Below are positions 29,777 to 42,678 of a stretch of DNA of 64,000 nucleotides, in pieces. The notes under the pieces were generated by a model. It made no database searches. It was given only the letters and a program-made list of their open reading frames with translations, and had not been told where the DNA came from. The position numbers and the translations under genes were made by a program. The stretch comes from Rheum nobile (lineage: Eukaryota; Streptophyta; Magnoliopsida; Caryophyllales; Polygonaceae): the NCBI GenBank assembly GCA_027886185.1, contig WOAB01000321.1:372001-436000 (forward strand), read 5' to 3'. Positions within the stretch are counted from its first letter, which is position 1; every line of letters begins with the position of its first letter.

Positions 29777-32530
29777 CTCCCCCTTGGATGTACATCACTA
29801 ACCGCCTCGTTAGAAACCTTGTCTGGAAAAACCCAATGGGATAAAAACCAAGACTAAGGGAAAAAGAGTGCAGTTGTAATTCTCCCCCTCAATTGACATT
29901 ACTTGACTGAATCTGCTGAACTGGTCCTCCTTTCGACTCAAAGCTCATGAGTGTAGATAGATATCGTCAATATGTAAGTGATTGCGTGTGGAGTGATGCA
30001 TGACCTTCATATATCTCCATTTGCACATAAATCTCGGTTTTTCAAGAACTTGCATGTACATACCTGTATCAAAAATATAAATACAAACCAATACAAATAA
30101 CCATTTCCAAATTAATGATTTACATATGTAACTGGTCCAAAACATATCACTTTTAATATACAAAATTTAACTTTGCTTGAATTGCCTTTCTCAACTCTAC
30201 CAATCATTATTGTCGACGTATTTCCATTGATCAAGAATCATTAACCTTCTCATATGTCACTTCTGGTGCAAGTACTTATTCAAACAGCATCGTCAAGGAC
30301 AAGCGCATTTCGAGTCCTTCCGAAATGGATTGTAACAAACATTTCGTACTTGTCCTTTAAAGTCCTTGCTTACGATGTGTAATCTGAGATAAGATTTTCT
30401 TGAAGAACTTATCTCAAGAAACGCCACTTGTCAACAATTGACAGCTTGTTAAGCTGCAATATATCATTCCTCTTAAGGAAAATTGAGCTTCAGATATAGT
30501 CTAATAGTCTCCCACGCTTCTGGTGTAATTAAGACTCCCTTGTATTGGATTGGTCTAGAGTTACTACAAGAACCTCCAAATGAGCTAGGCATTTCAGTTG
30601 GTATATGTGACTCCGTCACTTTCTTGGCTTTTAGTAAATGAAATTAATATCATCCTAGCTATATCATTATGTATACGATCCGTTGAACTTCTGGTTCATG
30701 TTCGTTTAACCAAGGATATAAAATTATCGAGAATTTGCATTCCTTGCAATCTCTTATACATATTAGTCTCATTGTCCGCTCCCCCTAAAGTTGGGATTTT
30801 ATCTCTTCAAAATGATAATCTTGACACTGAGCGATCACCCAATATAAGCTCTAGGTATTCAATAATCTATACGGACTCCTGCCCTCGTAGAATCCAAACT
30901 TTCCTTGTACTATTAATTTAGTTAATTTAGGGTGAGAATGAGACGTACACCGGATATCTATATACTTCCGGTTCTCTTCTGGAGATAAGTTTCAATTAGG
31001 GGAATATATCATGGTCAGTCAAGGTCAAACTTAATTCTCGACATTCAAATTTTATATGATCCCTTATGGTCAACGATTCTTCTAGATCGTTTCATGTATT
31101 AACTTTAACCCAACTATGATTGATGACCATATAAATAACGATTGTACCATGTCGTCCTATTAAACAATGTGAGCTACCCGATGCTCGACCGTTACACTAC
31201 TTGATTGATTTATTTCTCCCACTTTATGTTTCGTGTGACCAATGTGTTGAGGCATCTATCAACATCATAAAATATATGAACAATTAACATTGGTCCATAT
31301 GACGGTGGTATTAGTTCTCATATGTATTCTTGAATATGTCAAGAAACATGGAGACTACGCATTTATTCTTTACATAATCGACATTGTTACCAAGAAAACA
31401 AGTCGTGTATTTACGATCACTCTAAAACAAGGACTCCATGTCCTAGGATCCTCCGGTCCTTTAATAGGTGTTTGAGTGAATTTATAATGATCCTGCACAT
31501 CATTACTTCACTTAGGTGATCGAATTTATTTATTTTTTGCCACAAAGAAATATTTGTTGCCATCAACTAACTTCTGGTTAGAAATATTATATGATTCAAT
31601 GGGTTATCGTATATACCTTGTGTGCGAAGTTTCCTATGAACTTTTAGATAGATATTCGATATTTTCCTCATTCATGAATTCTACATGATAACCAATTTGT
31701 CGAATATCTTTTCAAATGATCAACAAGTTTGTCCTGAACTTGTAAACATAGAGTGTTACTCATTTAATATATTGTTCTTTCCAATAACAAGATAGACCTC
31801 TTCTGGAGTCATGAATGAGACACTCTTTCTAAACCTTATATTTCACACTTGGTTTTTGCCATTTTGCAGGATAAAGAAACTTCTTGTTTATCAAAATGGT
31901 ATAAATAATAATGGCATTATCAACAATAGTTCCCACCATTGAAATTTTCATATGGGTGATCTTTTAATATTTAGGATATCATCAACTCAAAATTAGATAA
32001 ATCATTACCTTGATTTCTAACTTTCGAATAAAAAAATGCCTTAAAATATGTACTACTACCATAGTACAAAATTGACATATGATCATGAAACTCTTCGGGA
32101 GTATATAGTGATCTCTAAATTGTCAAAATATTGAATCTTAATAATCTCATAGAGTTGATGATGTTATGATATAATCATTAGTTTAGCACAATTTCATAGG
32201 AATTCCAAGTGCTAATTCTTATCCCAAATTCGTTTAGCGAAATGAATTTTAACACTTAAACCACGTGTTAAATTGTTTCTTCTGGAAACCCTTAAAATTT
32301 TGGCATTGCAATCATAGCAACTATTCCAAAATAAGTTAAAGAAGTAAAACACTATTAAAAGAAGATAAATTTATCATTCTTTCATTTCGAGGAATCATGT
32401 CACTTCAGGGACAATTTGATTTTATGTGTACATCCACTCCCAAAGGATGAAATTATTATTTTACTATAAATACATAAAATATGTAAAAGTAAACATAATT
32501 AATGAAACAAAAAAAACACAAACAACATTA
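29777..32530 (-). other. decayed internal region of element H
   Basis: AT-rich, with frames of about 100 codons at most. The stretch next to the LTR (29777-29880; minus strand text with CCATTGGGTTTTTCC and AACGAGGC) is of a kind I know from the 3' ends of plant copia-like elements. No catalytic motif could be recognised, so the remaining sequence is decayed or non-coding. Confidence 0.5.
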
Positions 32531-32539
32531 CTTAAATAA

Positions 32540-33495
32540 AGAGGATCGTTGTCAACTTCGGGTGACAAGAAATTAAACACCAAATTTATTGACCCTTTTA
32601 TAACCTACTACAAGAGGTTATTTCTAATATAACCTTCTATTATCTGCTTCAGGAGATGATATTTTCTATAGTTACTCACTACAAGGAGTAATATGATTTA
32701 TTGTTTCGTCTACTTCGGGAGATTGAGCTTATCACTACGAGGATGATCTTGGATTTGTCTATACCTTGACAAATATATTATGTGTGCATCCACTTCAGGG
32801 GATGTCAATTATCAAATTAATATAATAACTATATAAAATAACACATAAATTATAATCAATAATGAAATAAACAAACAAGTATATGACAATAATAAGTTAA
32901 TTTGAGTCTTTTATTTCTATCCACTTTCAGGAATAATATACGTCACTACAGGGACGTCATTTGACTCATAATGTATATCCCCTTCAAGAGATAAAGTAAA
33001 TTTACAAACTACTGTCACTTCAGGGATTTTGAAAATTATCACTTTAGGAATAAGGATTGAAAATTATCACTTCAGGGATTAGGATTCACAACTATCACTT
33101 CAGGGATAGAAAATTATCACTTCACAACTATCACTTCAGGGATTGAAACTTTTCACTTCAGGGAATTATCACTTCAGGGATAGAAAATTATCACTTCACA
33201 ACTATCACGTGAGGGATTGAAAATTCTCACTTCAAGGATAGAAAATTATCACTTCACAACTATTACTTCGGGGATTGAAAATTCTCACCTCAGGGATTGG
33301 GACTGAAAACTATCTCTTCAGGGATTGGGACTGAAAACCATCGCTTCAAGGACTAAAAACCATCGCTTCAGGGACTGAATACTATCGCTTCAGGGACTGA
33401 AAACTTTTGCTTCAGGGCGTTTTAGGGACTGAAAACTATCGCTTCAGGGATTGAAAACTATGTCGCTTCAGGGACTGAAAGTTGTTGCTTCATAA
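32540..33495. repeat. degenerate short-period repeat (CACTTCAGGGAT type)
   Basis: Words such as ATCACTTCAGGGAT and CTATCGCTTCAGGGACTGAA recur with spacing of roughly 18-25 bp, densest at 33000-33490 and looser variants (CTTCAGGAGAT, CTACAGGGACG) back to about 32540. Copies differ by substitutions and indels. It lies in the internal region of H. Function unknown. Confidence 0.8.
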
Positions 33496-34197
33496 TTTAG
33501 AAAATATAATGTATGGATCTCATTAATAATATTATCATAGATCTATCACCCTTAGGAAGACCATATCCTTTTGTAAGATGTACCATATATATATATATGC
33601 CTTAAATAAATCAATACCATAATGAAGATAATTATCTTCCGTAGATATAAGATAGTATATCATTTTTGGGAAGAGATTCTCATATTGTATCCATGCTCTT
33701 CAGGAGATAATTAGTATCTTTATATTCTCTTTGGGAGATATTTTTCTTTCTTTGGAGATTAACCAAAAAAAAAGATTATGTTACTAAAGAATATATAAAA
33801 TTGCAAAAATATAGTAACAATCAAAAGAAATTTAATTGTTTCATGCTAACTGCACGAAAGTCCAACTCTTTATTTCAAATTCAGTACCTTCAAAAGAAAA
33901 AAAAAATCAGTACGAACAATATATATCAGAAACTAAAGGTGAAATCATATATATAATCCGCCAGAGGGATACCAAAGATATAAGAACAAAGATCATACAT
34001 ACAAAATAAATAAACCAGAACTACCATATAAGAAGATAAACAAGTTAATATAATTTTTCCCTGGATTAAATCTTCAAGGCGGCTGCAAGAATGAGTCAAT
34101 ATGACCGCTCATCCTCTCGAACAACTTATATATCATGCACTAGTTAATAAAACAGTACACATAAATCACAAATTTTAGCCAAAAGAAATAATTAATT
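33496..34197 (-). other. leader-side internal region of element H, no gene
   Basis: AT-rich with a short TA microsatellite near 33582. No frame of note. It contains CAAGGCGGCTGCAAGAATGAG (about 34075), partly echoed at about 53195 (GAGCGGTTGCAAGAACGAG) on the far side of array I. The last five bases, TAATT (34193-34197), are the left target duplication of array I. Confidence 0.5.
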
Positions 34198-35685
34198 TGA
34201 AATACCCCAAAGGTTATAAAAATGGCAAAAGGGTAAATAAAATTTTTTGGATCTCTTAAAATCAGATTTGGGGAAGAAAAATCAGAAAAAGGGGGAAAGT
34301 GGATATGGAATTTGGGGCATAAAACCCCTTCGGTCTTCTTGTTCAAAGGTGGTCGTTGCCTTCTTCTTCCTGTGAACTGTTCGTTCTCCGCCGATGGGCA
34401 CCACCTCCGAATCCTGCCGGTCACCACCTTCCTCCTTGGTTCGGGTCGCGACGAGCTGGTGCGAGCCGCGGAGAATGGTTGAGCGAGACCGTTGTCGCTG
34501 CTGTGCGTTCCGGCGAAGAGGAGCCGCGAGTCGCTGCTGCTGTTCGTGGCTATGCTGGTTCACCGGTGCGTGAAGCCACGGTGGAGCTGCTGAGTCGAGC
34601 CACCGAAGAGGCGAGCCGAACCTCTGTTGAACCGCGACGAGCTGCTGCACAGATCCGGATCCGCTGCTGTCCACTGCTGTGCTGTTGCCCCGTCTGCGAC
34701 GTCTCAGGAGAATGGTAATAACTGTTTTCTCACTCATTATTTTGGTCTGAAATTTTGAGGAAGTAAACTAGACTCGTAGATCTAACTCCTCGAGTTGGAA
34801 TCATCGCATTTGGAGTCCTGAGCAGGGAGAACGAATTTTTACAAGTCGGAGCCGCTGTTGGTGTTCTGCTGCGTGTTGTTGCAGTTGTGCTGCTGTCCGC
34901 TGTGTTGCGCTGGTGTGGCTGCTGAGTTCCGGCGTCGAGAAGCCTCCCCGGTGACTACCGTTGGTTGTCGACAAGGTAAGCTTATGGGTTAATTTCGAAT
35001 TGATGTTGTGTTGTTCGAATTGATGTTGAATTATTCTTCGTGGACAGTGGAAGAGGAAAGTGTGTGACCGTATTGTTGAATTTGAGCTTTGGTTGAATTG
35101 TGTGGGGCTTGCTTGATTGGAATTTTTTTAAGGAATGATTTTAGGGTTTGAAATTGCGGGTTTGTTAATAGTGGCTTGGTATGAGTATTTAACGCCAGAG
35201 TTTTGCTCGGATTGATTTCGCAGGTTCGTTCGAGTTGGTTGGAGATCTGGGGTCGTTGTGGTCACGTTTGAGGCAAGATAAATCTTGCTAACCCTTCGTA
35301 TATTTTATAAATTACTTTTGTCCCTATATTGATTCAGTAATCGATTTAACCTTGTCTAAGTAAATTAAGTTGGATTATTAGTTGCGAAATTACTTGGTTG
35401 AAATGTGTGTTTGTTGACACTTGTGTGTGGGTGTTGGATTGTGTGCGTGCTAGTAGTTGTGTGTTGAGATTACGTGTGTGTGTGAATGTGTGGGTGTGTT
35501 AGTAATTGTCTCGTGTTGTGTTGATTGAATGTGATGTGGTAGTTGGTCGTAACTAAATGTGGTTTGATTGTTATGGATTGATTGTTGTGGATTGATTGGA
35601 TCACTTGACTATAAAGTTGCTTGGTTGAAATGTGCGATTATGTGATATTGATTGTCGTTTGTGATTTTTGGATTGGTGTCGGTAT

Positions 35686-35943
35686 GGTGATGGTTGGTTA
35701 TGGAGCCGGGGTGAGGGTGTGACCTCATCCGACCGCGTGAGGGTGTGACCTCCGTTGGTTAAGGCTAGGTTGGATGGTTGAAAGTCCCATCCGGTGGTGG
35801 GTGGTTGGTGGATTGGTGATGGTTGGTTATGGAGCCGGGGTGAGGGTGTGACCTCATCTGACCGCGTGAGGGTGTGACCTCCATTAGTTAAGGCTAGGTT
35901 GGATGGTTGAAAGTCCCATCCGGTGGTGGGTTGGATTGGAGGT
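35686..35943 (+). repeat. 129-bp tandem duplication within LTR1
   Basis: Two units start at 35686 and 35815, each with GTGAGGGTGTGACCTC twice. The same pair is present in LTR2-LTR5. Confidence 0.85.
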
Positions 35944-36047
35944 TGGATCGGAGGTTAGATGGCGTGTGTTACATGGTGTGTGTTATATGGTGTTTGCTGA
36001 ATGTTGTGTGTTAGCAATTGTGTGTGATTGGATGTTGTTGTGTGTGT

Positions 36048-36255
36048 GTTGACAGTTGTGTATGTTGGAAAGTGCGTGTGATTGGTTGTTGTGTGTGTTG
36101 ACAGTTGTGTGGGTTGGCAATCTTGTGTAATTGGTTATTGTGTGTGTTGACAGTTGTGTGGGTTGGCAATTTTGTGTAATTGGTTGTTGTGTGTGTGTAT
36201 GTGTTGACAGTTATGTGTGTTGGCAGTTATGTGTTTTGGCAGTTGTGTGTGTTGA
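36048..36255 (+). repeat. TG-rich minisatellite, ~49-bp unit, within LTR1
   Basis: Units begin with GTTGACAG at 36048, 36097, 36146 and 36203. The last spacing is stretched by extra TG pairs. Present in every array LTR except LTR4, which is cut before it. Confidence 0.85.
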
Positions 36256-37403
36256 TTTTGTTGATGGATATTAATTGTGTACTTGATTAAGTGGTTTTAC
36301 GAAGGATGTTGATTGTTGGATGGTTATTGTAGCTAGTTGTGATGTGAACCTCTGTTGGTATGATTGTTGGTGGTAGCTAGTTGCAGGAAGATGGTTATGT
36401 TGAGTGATTATGAAGGTTGGTTATGTAGATGTTTATGAAGGTCAGTTTCCATCTTGAGGGTGTGGGCCAACATAGGTTGGGTTGAGGTGTATGGGTTGTG
36501 GCCCATGTTAACGAACAGGCGGCAGCAGAAGGGTGGCTGGCCTGGGTCGTTATGTTTATATAAGGTGATGATTGTCTTGCTTATGCTTATGAGTTCGTTG
36601 ATGCGAAGGTTGGTTGGAATGTGTTAGTACAGTAGTGAGTTTGGTATGTTTGGTTAGCCTTGGTTACGTGTTGATAGTAAAATATGTATATATGTTTTGT
36701 AGAGTTGATAATTGAGGTGTTAGTAATAGAGAAGAAAGATGAATAGGATGTGTTAGTAAAGTCGGATTAGATCGTCTCACCGGTTTTCTCGTTGTGTGGT
36801 TGAGGTTAGATTGAATGTGGCTGGCATAGTGAAGAGTGGATAGGAATGGTTATGAATGGTTATGTGATAGCGTGTGTTTATGTTTTGATGTGTGGTCGAT
36901 ATTGGTTGGTTGATATGATAATGATATAATTATGATATAGTATATATATATATATGGTGTGGCATGTTGTTGTTTGGTATTATTTGATTGTTGAGATAAT
37001 TTTATGGTTTGAACTGTTTTGGCTTGAGGAGTCTTGGCAGTCTTTCAAAAGACTGACCAGCTTCGGTTTACGTGCTGTGGTTGGCTGGGGTATCGGGTCC
37101 CCCAGTCAACTGGTCTTTGCAGGTTAGTAGCAACGAGCGGGTTCTGGATCACAGATTGGTCTTCACAGTTAAAGATTTAGTTTTGCATCGGATTTGAAAA
37201 TATTGTATTCGCTTCCGTGTTTTGGATATAAATTGATGTATTAACTAGATGACAGGTTTAAGTATTGATTCAATCTTGAACAGGGATTATTGTTGATGAT
37301 TTTTATGTAATTGGAAGAGTTTTGGATTTTTCTTTTCTTTTAAAACTGCCTTATAGTCCTTCGGGACTATGACACTGTAGCACCTCTGGCCCGGGGTGTT
37401 ACA

Positions 37404-38428
37404 GGAATTGGTATCAGAGCATTTACGTTCTAAAATGTTTTCAAAAGTTTGATGTGGAAGAGACCACTCGCTAAAACTGTGAAGCAATCGTGTGATCAGA
37501 AGACCCTTGTTGTTACGTATAGGTAAGTTTAGTTGTGTTTGATATATTTTATATGTGATGTTGAGTATTGATGATTAATTTCATATGCGATGTTTAATGT
37601 GGTTAAGTAAATTTTTTGGTGTGTTCCCTGGTAAGTTGGACGTGCTAGAGATTTAAAGAGTATGAGTATGGTAGAGGATGAAGCTGTTGGGCTTATCGTC
37701 AAGAGGTTGATGCAGGTAGTCTAGTAACTGATGATTTAGTATGAAAATGTTGTATGCTATTGTTATTGTTAAGGTTGAGAAAGATAGATTGAGCTTTCAG
37801 AGATGATTGTGTTCAGAGATGAAACTCTGATGGTGATGCATAACTGTACGATCTTTGAGCAATATGCTGATGAGTATTTGATCAGGGAGACTGCTATAGT
37901 TGATTTTGATCAGACTGTTGATGTTGGAAGCAGTAAGAAACAGAGAACTCAGTCTGCACTGGAAAAAGTGAGATTTTACGACTATGAGTTCGGCTGAGTT
38001 GAGAAGTAGAATGCGTAGGTTACTACAGGCAGATTGTGGCAGGTTACGTAAGGCTAAAAATTTTGAATGAGACGGGAAATGTCAGGAGAGAGTTTCAAAG
38101 AACTCATGAGGTGTTTGATTAGTGCGTCAGTATTAGTTTTTCTGCAGGGAACAGAAAGGTTGTCATCTACAGTGATGTGTCTGAGCAAGGTTTGGGTTAT
38201 GCTCTAATGCAGAATGAGAGAGTCATTGCATATGCTTTTCGTCATCTCAAATTGTATAAGAGAGAGTTGATCATGAGACAAGATGGTTGCTAGAATTGAT
38301 CAAGGATTGTGATATAGATATCGTTATCATTCAGAAGAGACTTGAGAACTAGAATCAGTTATGCGAGGCAGTTATCCCAACCGTTTGATCTTAGTTTCGA
38401 GGACGAAACTCTTATAAGGGAGGGAGAA
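37404..38428 (+). pseudogene. internal segment int1 of array I
   Basis: Starts GGAATTGGTATCAGAGC; TTGGTATCAGAGC (37408-37420) is the Met-type primer site. Near 38145-38260 a remnant of RNase H is readable (VIYSDVSEQGLGYALMQN), a standard gypsy RNase H segment in which Asp is retained. A 64-codon frame at 37803-37997 has no recognised domain. TTTCGAGGACGAAACTC and AAGGGAGGGAGAA (polypurine tract) precede LTR2. Gag, protease, RT and integrase are missing, so it depended on a relative for movement. Confidence 0.85.
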
Positions 38429-41400
38429 TGAAATACCCCAAAGGTTATAAAAATGGCAAAAGGGTAAATAAAATTTTTTGGATCTCTTAAAATCAGATTT
38501 GGGGAAGAAAAATCAGAAAAAGGGGGAAAGTGGATCTGGAATTTGGGGCATAAAACCCCTTCGGTCTTGTTGTTCAAAGGTGGTCGTTGCCTTCTTCTTC
38601 CCGTGAACTGTTCGTTCTCCGCCGATGGGGACCACCTCCGAATCCTGCCGGTCACCACCTTCCTCCTTGGTTCGGGTCGCGACGAGCTGGTGCGAGACGC
38701 GGAGAATGGTTGAGCGAGACTGTTGTCGCTGCTGTGCGTTCCGGCGAAGAGGAGCCGCGAGTCGCTGCTGCTATTCGTGGCTATGCTGGTTCACCGGTGC
38801 GTGAAGCCACGGTGGAGCTGCTGAGTCGAGCCACCGAAGAGGCGAGCCGAACCTCTGTTGAACCGCGACAAGCTGCTGCACAGATCCGGATCCGCTGCTG
38901 TCCACTGCTGTGCTGTTGCCCCGTCTGCGACGTCTCAGGAGAATGGTAATAACTGTTTGCTCACTCATTATTTTGGTCTGAAATTTTGAGGAAGTAAACT
39001 AGACTCGTAGATCTAACTCCTCGAGTTGGAATCATCGCATTTGGAGTCCTGAGCAGGGAGAACGAATTTTTACAAGTCGGAGCCGCTGTTGGTGTTCTGC
39101 TGCGTGTTGTTGCAGTTGTGCTGCTGTCCGCTGTGTTGCGCTGGTGTGGCTGCTGAGTTCCGGCGTCGAGAAGCCTCCCCGGTGACTACCGTTGGTTGTC
39201 GACAAGGTAAGCTTATGGGTTAATTTCGAATTGATGTTGTGTTGTTCGAATTGATGTTGTGTTGTTCGAATTGATGTTGAATTGTTCTTCGTGGACAGTG
39301 GAAGAGGAAAGTGTGTGACCGTATTGTTGAATTTGAGCTTTGGTTGAATTGTGTGGGGTTTGCTTGATTGGAATTTTTTTAAGGAATGATTTTAGGGTTT
39401 GAAATTGCGGGTTTGTTAATAGTGGCTTGGTATGAGTATTTAACGCCAGGGTTTTGCTCGGATTGATTTCGCAGGTTCGTTCGAGTTGGTTGGAGATTTG
39501 GGGTCGTTGTAGTCGCGTTTGAGGCAAGATAAATCTTGCTAACCCTTCGTATATTTTATAAATTACTTTTGTCCTTATATTGATTCAGTAATTGATTTAA
39601 CCTTGTCTAAGTAAATTAAGTTGGATTATTAGTTGCGAAATTACTTGGTTGAAATGTCTGTTTGTTGACACTTGTGTGTGGGTGTTGGATTGTGTGCGTG
39701 CTAGTAGTTGTGTGTTGAGATTACGTGTGTGTGTGAATGTGTGGGTGTGTTAGTAATTGTCTCGTGTTGTGTTGATTGAATGTGATGTGGTAGTTAGTCG
39801 TAAATAAATGTGGTTTGATTGTTATGGATTGATTGTTGTGGATTGATTGGATCACTTGACTATAAAGTTGCTTGGTTGAAATGTGCGATTATGTGATATT
39901 GATTGTCGTTTGTGATTTTTGGATTGGTGTCGGTATGGTGATGGTTGGTTATGGAGCCGGGGTGAGGGTGTGACCTCATCCGACCGCGTGAGGGTGTGAC
40001 CTCCGTTGGTTAAGGCTAGGTTGGATGGTTGAAAGTCCCATCCGGTGGTGGGTGGTTGGTGGATTGGTGATGGTTGGTTATGGAGCCGGGGTGAGGGTGT
40101 GACCTCATCCGACCGCGTGAGGGTGTGACCTCGGTTGGTTAAGGCTAGGTTGGATGGTTGAAAGCCCCATCCGGTGGTGGGTTGGATTGGAGGTTGGATC
40201 GGAGGTTAGATGGCGTGTGTTACATGGTGTGTGTTATATGGTGTTTGCTGAATGTTGTGTGTTAGCAATTGTGTGTGATTGGATGTTGTTGTTTGTGTGT
40301 TGACAGTTGTGTATGTTGGAAAGTGCGTGTGATTGGTTCTTGTGTGTGTTGACAGTTGTGTGGGTTGGCAATCTTGTGTAATTGGTTGTTGTGTGTGTTG
40401 ACAGTTATGTGGGTTGACAATTTTGTGTAATTGGTTGTTGTGTGTGTGTGTGTGTTGACAGTTATGTGTGTTGGCCGTTATGTGTTTTGGCAGTTGTGTG
40501 TGTTGATTTTGTTGATGGATATTAATTGTGTACTTGATTAAGTGGTTTTACGAAGGATGTTGATTGTTGGATGGTTATTGTAGCTAGTTGTGATGTGAAC
40601 CTCTGTTGGTATGATTGTTGGTGGTAGCTAGTTGCAGGAAGATGGTTATGTTGAGTGATTATGAAGGTTGGTTATGTGGATGTTTGTGAAGGTCGGTTTC
40701 CATCTTGAGGGTGTGGGCCAACATAGGTTGGGTTGAGGTGTATGGGTTGTGGCCCATGTTAACGAACAGGCAGCACCAGAAGGGTGGCTGGCCTGGGTCG
40801 TTATGTTTATATAAGGTGATGATTGTCTTGCTTGTGCTTATGTGTTCGTTGATGCGAAGGTTGGTTGGAATGTGTTAGTACAGTAGTGAGTTCGGTATGT
40901 TTGGTTAGCCTTGGTTACGTGTTGATAGTAAAATATGTATATATGTTTTGTAGTATTGATAATTGAGGTGTTAGTAATAGAGAAGAAAGATGAATATGAT
41001 GTGTTAGTAAAGTCGGATTAGATCGTCTCACCGGTTTTCTCGTTGTGTGGTTGAGGTTAGATTGAATGTGGCTGGCATAGTGAAGAGTGGATAGGAATGG
41101 TTATGAATGATTATGTGATAGCGTGTGTTTATGTTTTGATGTGTGGTCGATATTGGTTGGTTGATATGATAATGATATAATTATGATATAGTATATATAT
41201 ATATGGTGTGGCATGTTGTTGTTTGGTATTATTTGATTGTTGTGATAATTCTATGGTTTGAACTGTTTTGGCTTGAGGAGTCTTGCCAGTCTTTCAAAAC
41301 ACTGACCAGCTTCGGTTTACGTGCCGTGGTTGGCTGGGGTATCGGGTCCCCCAGTCAACTGGTCTTTGCAGGTTAGTAGCAACGAGCGGGTTCTGGATCA

Positions 41401-41652
41401 CAGATTGGTCTTCACAGTTAAAGATTTAGTTTTGCATCGGATTTGAAAATATTGTATTCGCTTCCGTGTTTTGGATATAAATTGATGTATTAACTAGATG
41501 ACAGGTTTAAGTATTGATTCAATCTTGAACAGGGATTATTGTTGATGATTTTTATGTAATTGGAAGAGTTTTGGATTTTTCTTTTCTTTTAAAACCGCCT
41601 TATAGTCCTTCGGGACTATGGCACTGTAACACCTCTGGCCCGGGGTGTTACA
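38429..41652 (+). repeat. LTR2 of array I
   Basis: 3224 bp, TGAAATACCCC to GGGGTGTTACA, nearly identical to LTR3 and LTR4. Confidence 0.92.
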
Positions 41653-42678
41653 GGAATTGGTATCAGAGCATTTACGTTCTAAAATATTTTCAAAAGTTTG
41701 ATGTGGAAGAGACCACTCGCTAAAACTGTGAAGCAATCGTGTGATCAGAAGACCCTTGTTGTTACGTATAGGTAAGTTTAGTTGTGTTTGATATATTTTA
41801 TATGTGATGTTGAGTATTGATGATTAATTTCATATGCGATGTTTAATGTGGTTAAGTAAATTTTTTGGTGTGTTCCCTGGTAAGTTGGACGTGCTAGAGA
41901 TTTAAAGAGTATGAGTATGGTAGAGGATGAAGCCGTTGGGCTTATCGTCAAGAGGTTGATGCAGGTAGTCTAGTAACTGATGATTCAATATGAAAATGTT
42001 GTATGCTATTGTTATTGTTAAGGTTGAGAAAGATAGATTGAGCTTTCAGAGATGATTGTGTTCAGAGATGAAACTCTGATGGTGATGCAGAACTGTACGA
42101 TCTTTGAGCAATATGCTGATGAGTATTTGATCAGGGAGCCTGCTATAGTTGATTTTGATCAGACTGTTGATGTTGGAAGCAGTAAGAAACAGAGAACTCA
42201 GTCTGCACTGGAAAAAGTGAGATTTTACGACTATGAGTTCGGCTGAGTTGAGAAGTAGAATGCGCAGGTTACTACAGGCAAATTGTGGCAGGTTACGTAA
42301 GGCTAAAAATTTTGAATGAGACGGGAAATGTCAGGAGAGAGTTTCAAAGAACTCAGGAGGTGTTTGATTAGTGCGTCAGTATTAGTTTTTCTGCAGGGAA
42401 CAGAAAGGTTGTCATCTACAGTGATGTGTCTGAGCAAGGTTTGGGTTATGCTCTAATGCAGAATGGGAGAGTCATTGCATATGCTTTTCGTCATCTCAAA
42501 TTGTATAAGAGAGAGTTGATCATGAGACAAGATGGTTGCTAGAATTGATCAAGGATTGTGATATAGATATCGTTATCATTCAGAAGAGACTTGAGAACTA
42601 GAATCAGTTATGCAAGGCAGTTATCCGAACCTGTTTGATCTTAGTTTCGAGGACGAAACTCTTATAAGGGAGGGAGAA
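41653..42678 (+). pseudogene. internal segment int2 of array I
   Basis: 1026 bp copy of int1 with a few substitutions. Same primer site, RNase H remnant and polypurine tract. Confidence 0.88.

Larger units (their letters stand above)
34198..37403 (+). repeat. LTR1 of array I
   Basis: 3206 bp. TTATAAAA at 34213-34220 is a possible TATA box very near the LTR start. A GC-rich part (about 34340-34720) has a 120-codon plus frame and a 151-codon antisense frame that stay open in all five LTRs. CAAG|GTAAGC (34976) and TTTCGCAG (ends 35223) could bound a 248-bp leader intron. LTR1 has two GTTCGAATTGATGTTG-type units where LTR2-5 have three, so it is the most distinct copy. Confidence 0.9.

Noticed and set aside
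33000..33490. CRISPR-like array
   Set aside because: Repeat units are variable, spacers are not distinct or even in length, and the setting is a plant retroelement.
34282..34737. 151-codon antisense ORF in LTR1 (and copies) as a gene
   Set aside because: GC-rich, Arg/Gln-rich low-complexity translation overlapping another frame on the other strand; near-identical copies give no independent evidence of coding.
36936..36956. TA microsatellite as a promoter
   Set aside because: Simple TATATA repeat of varying length between LTR copies with no nearby conserved start signal.
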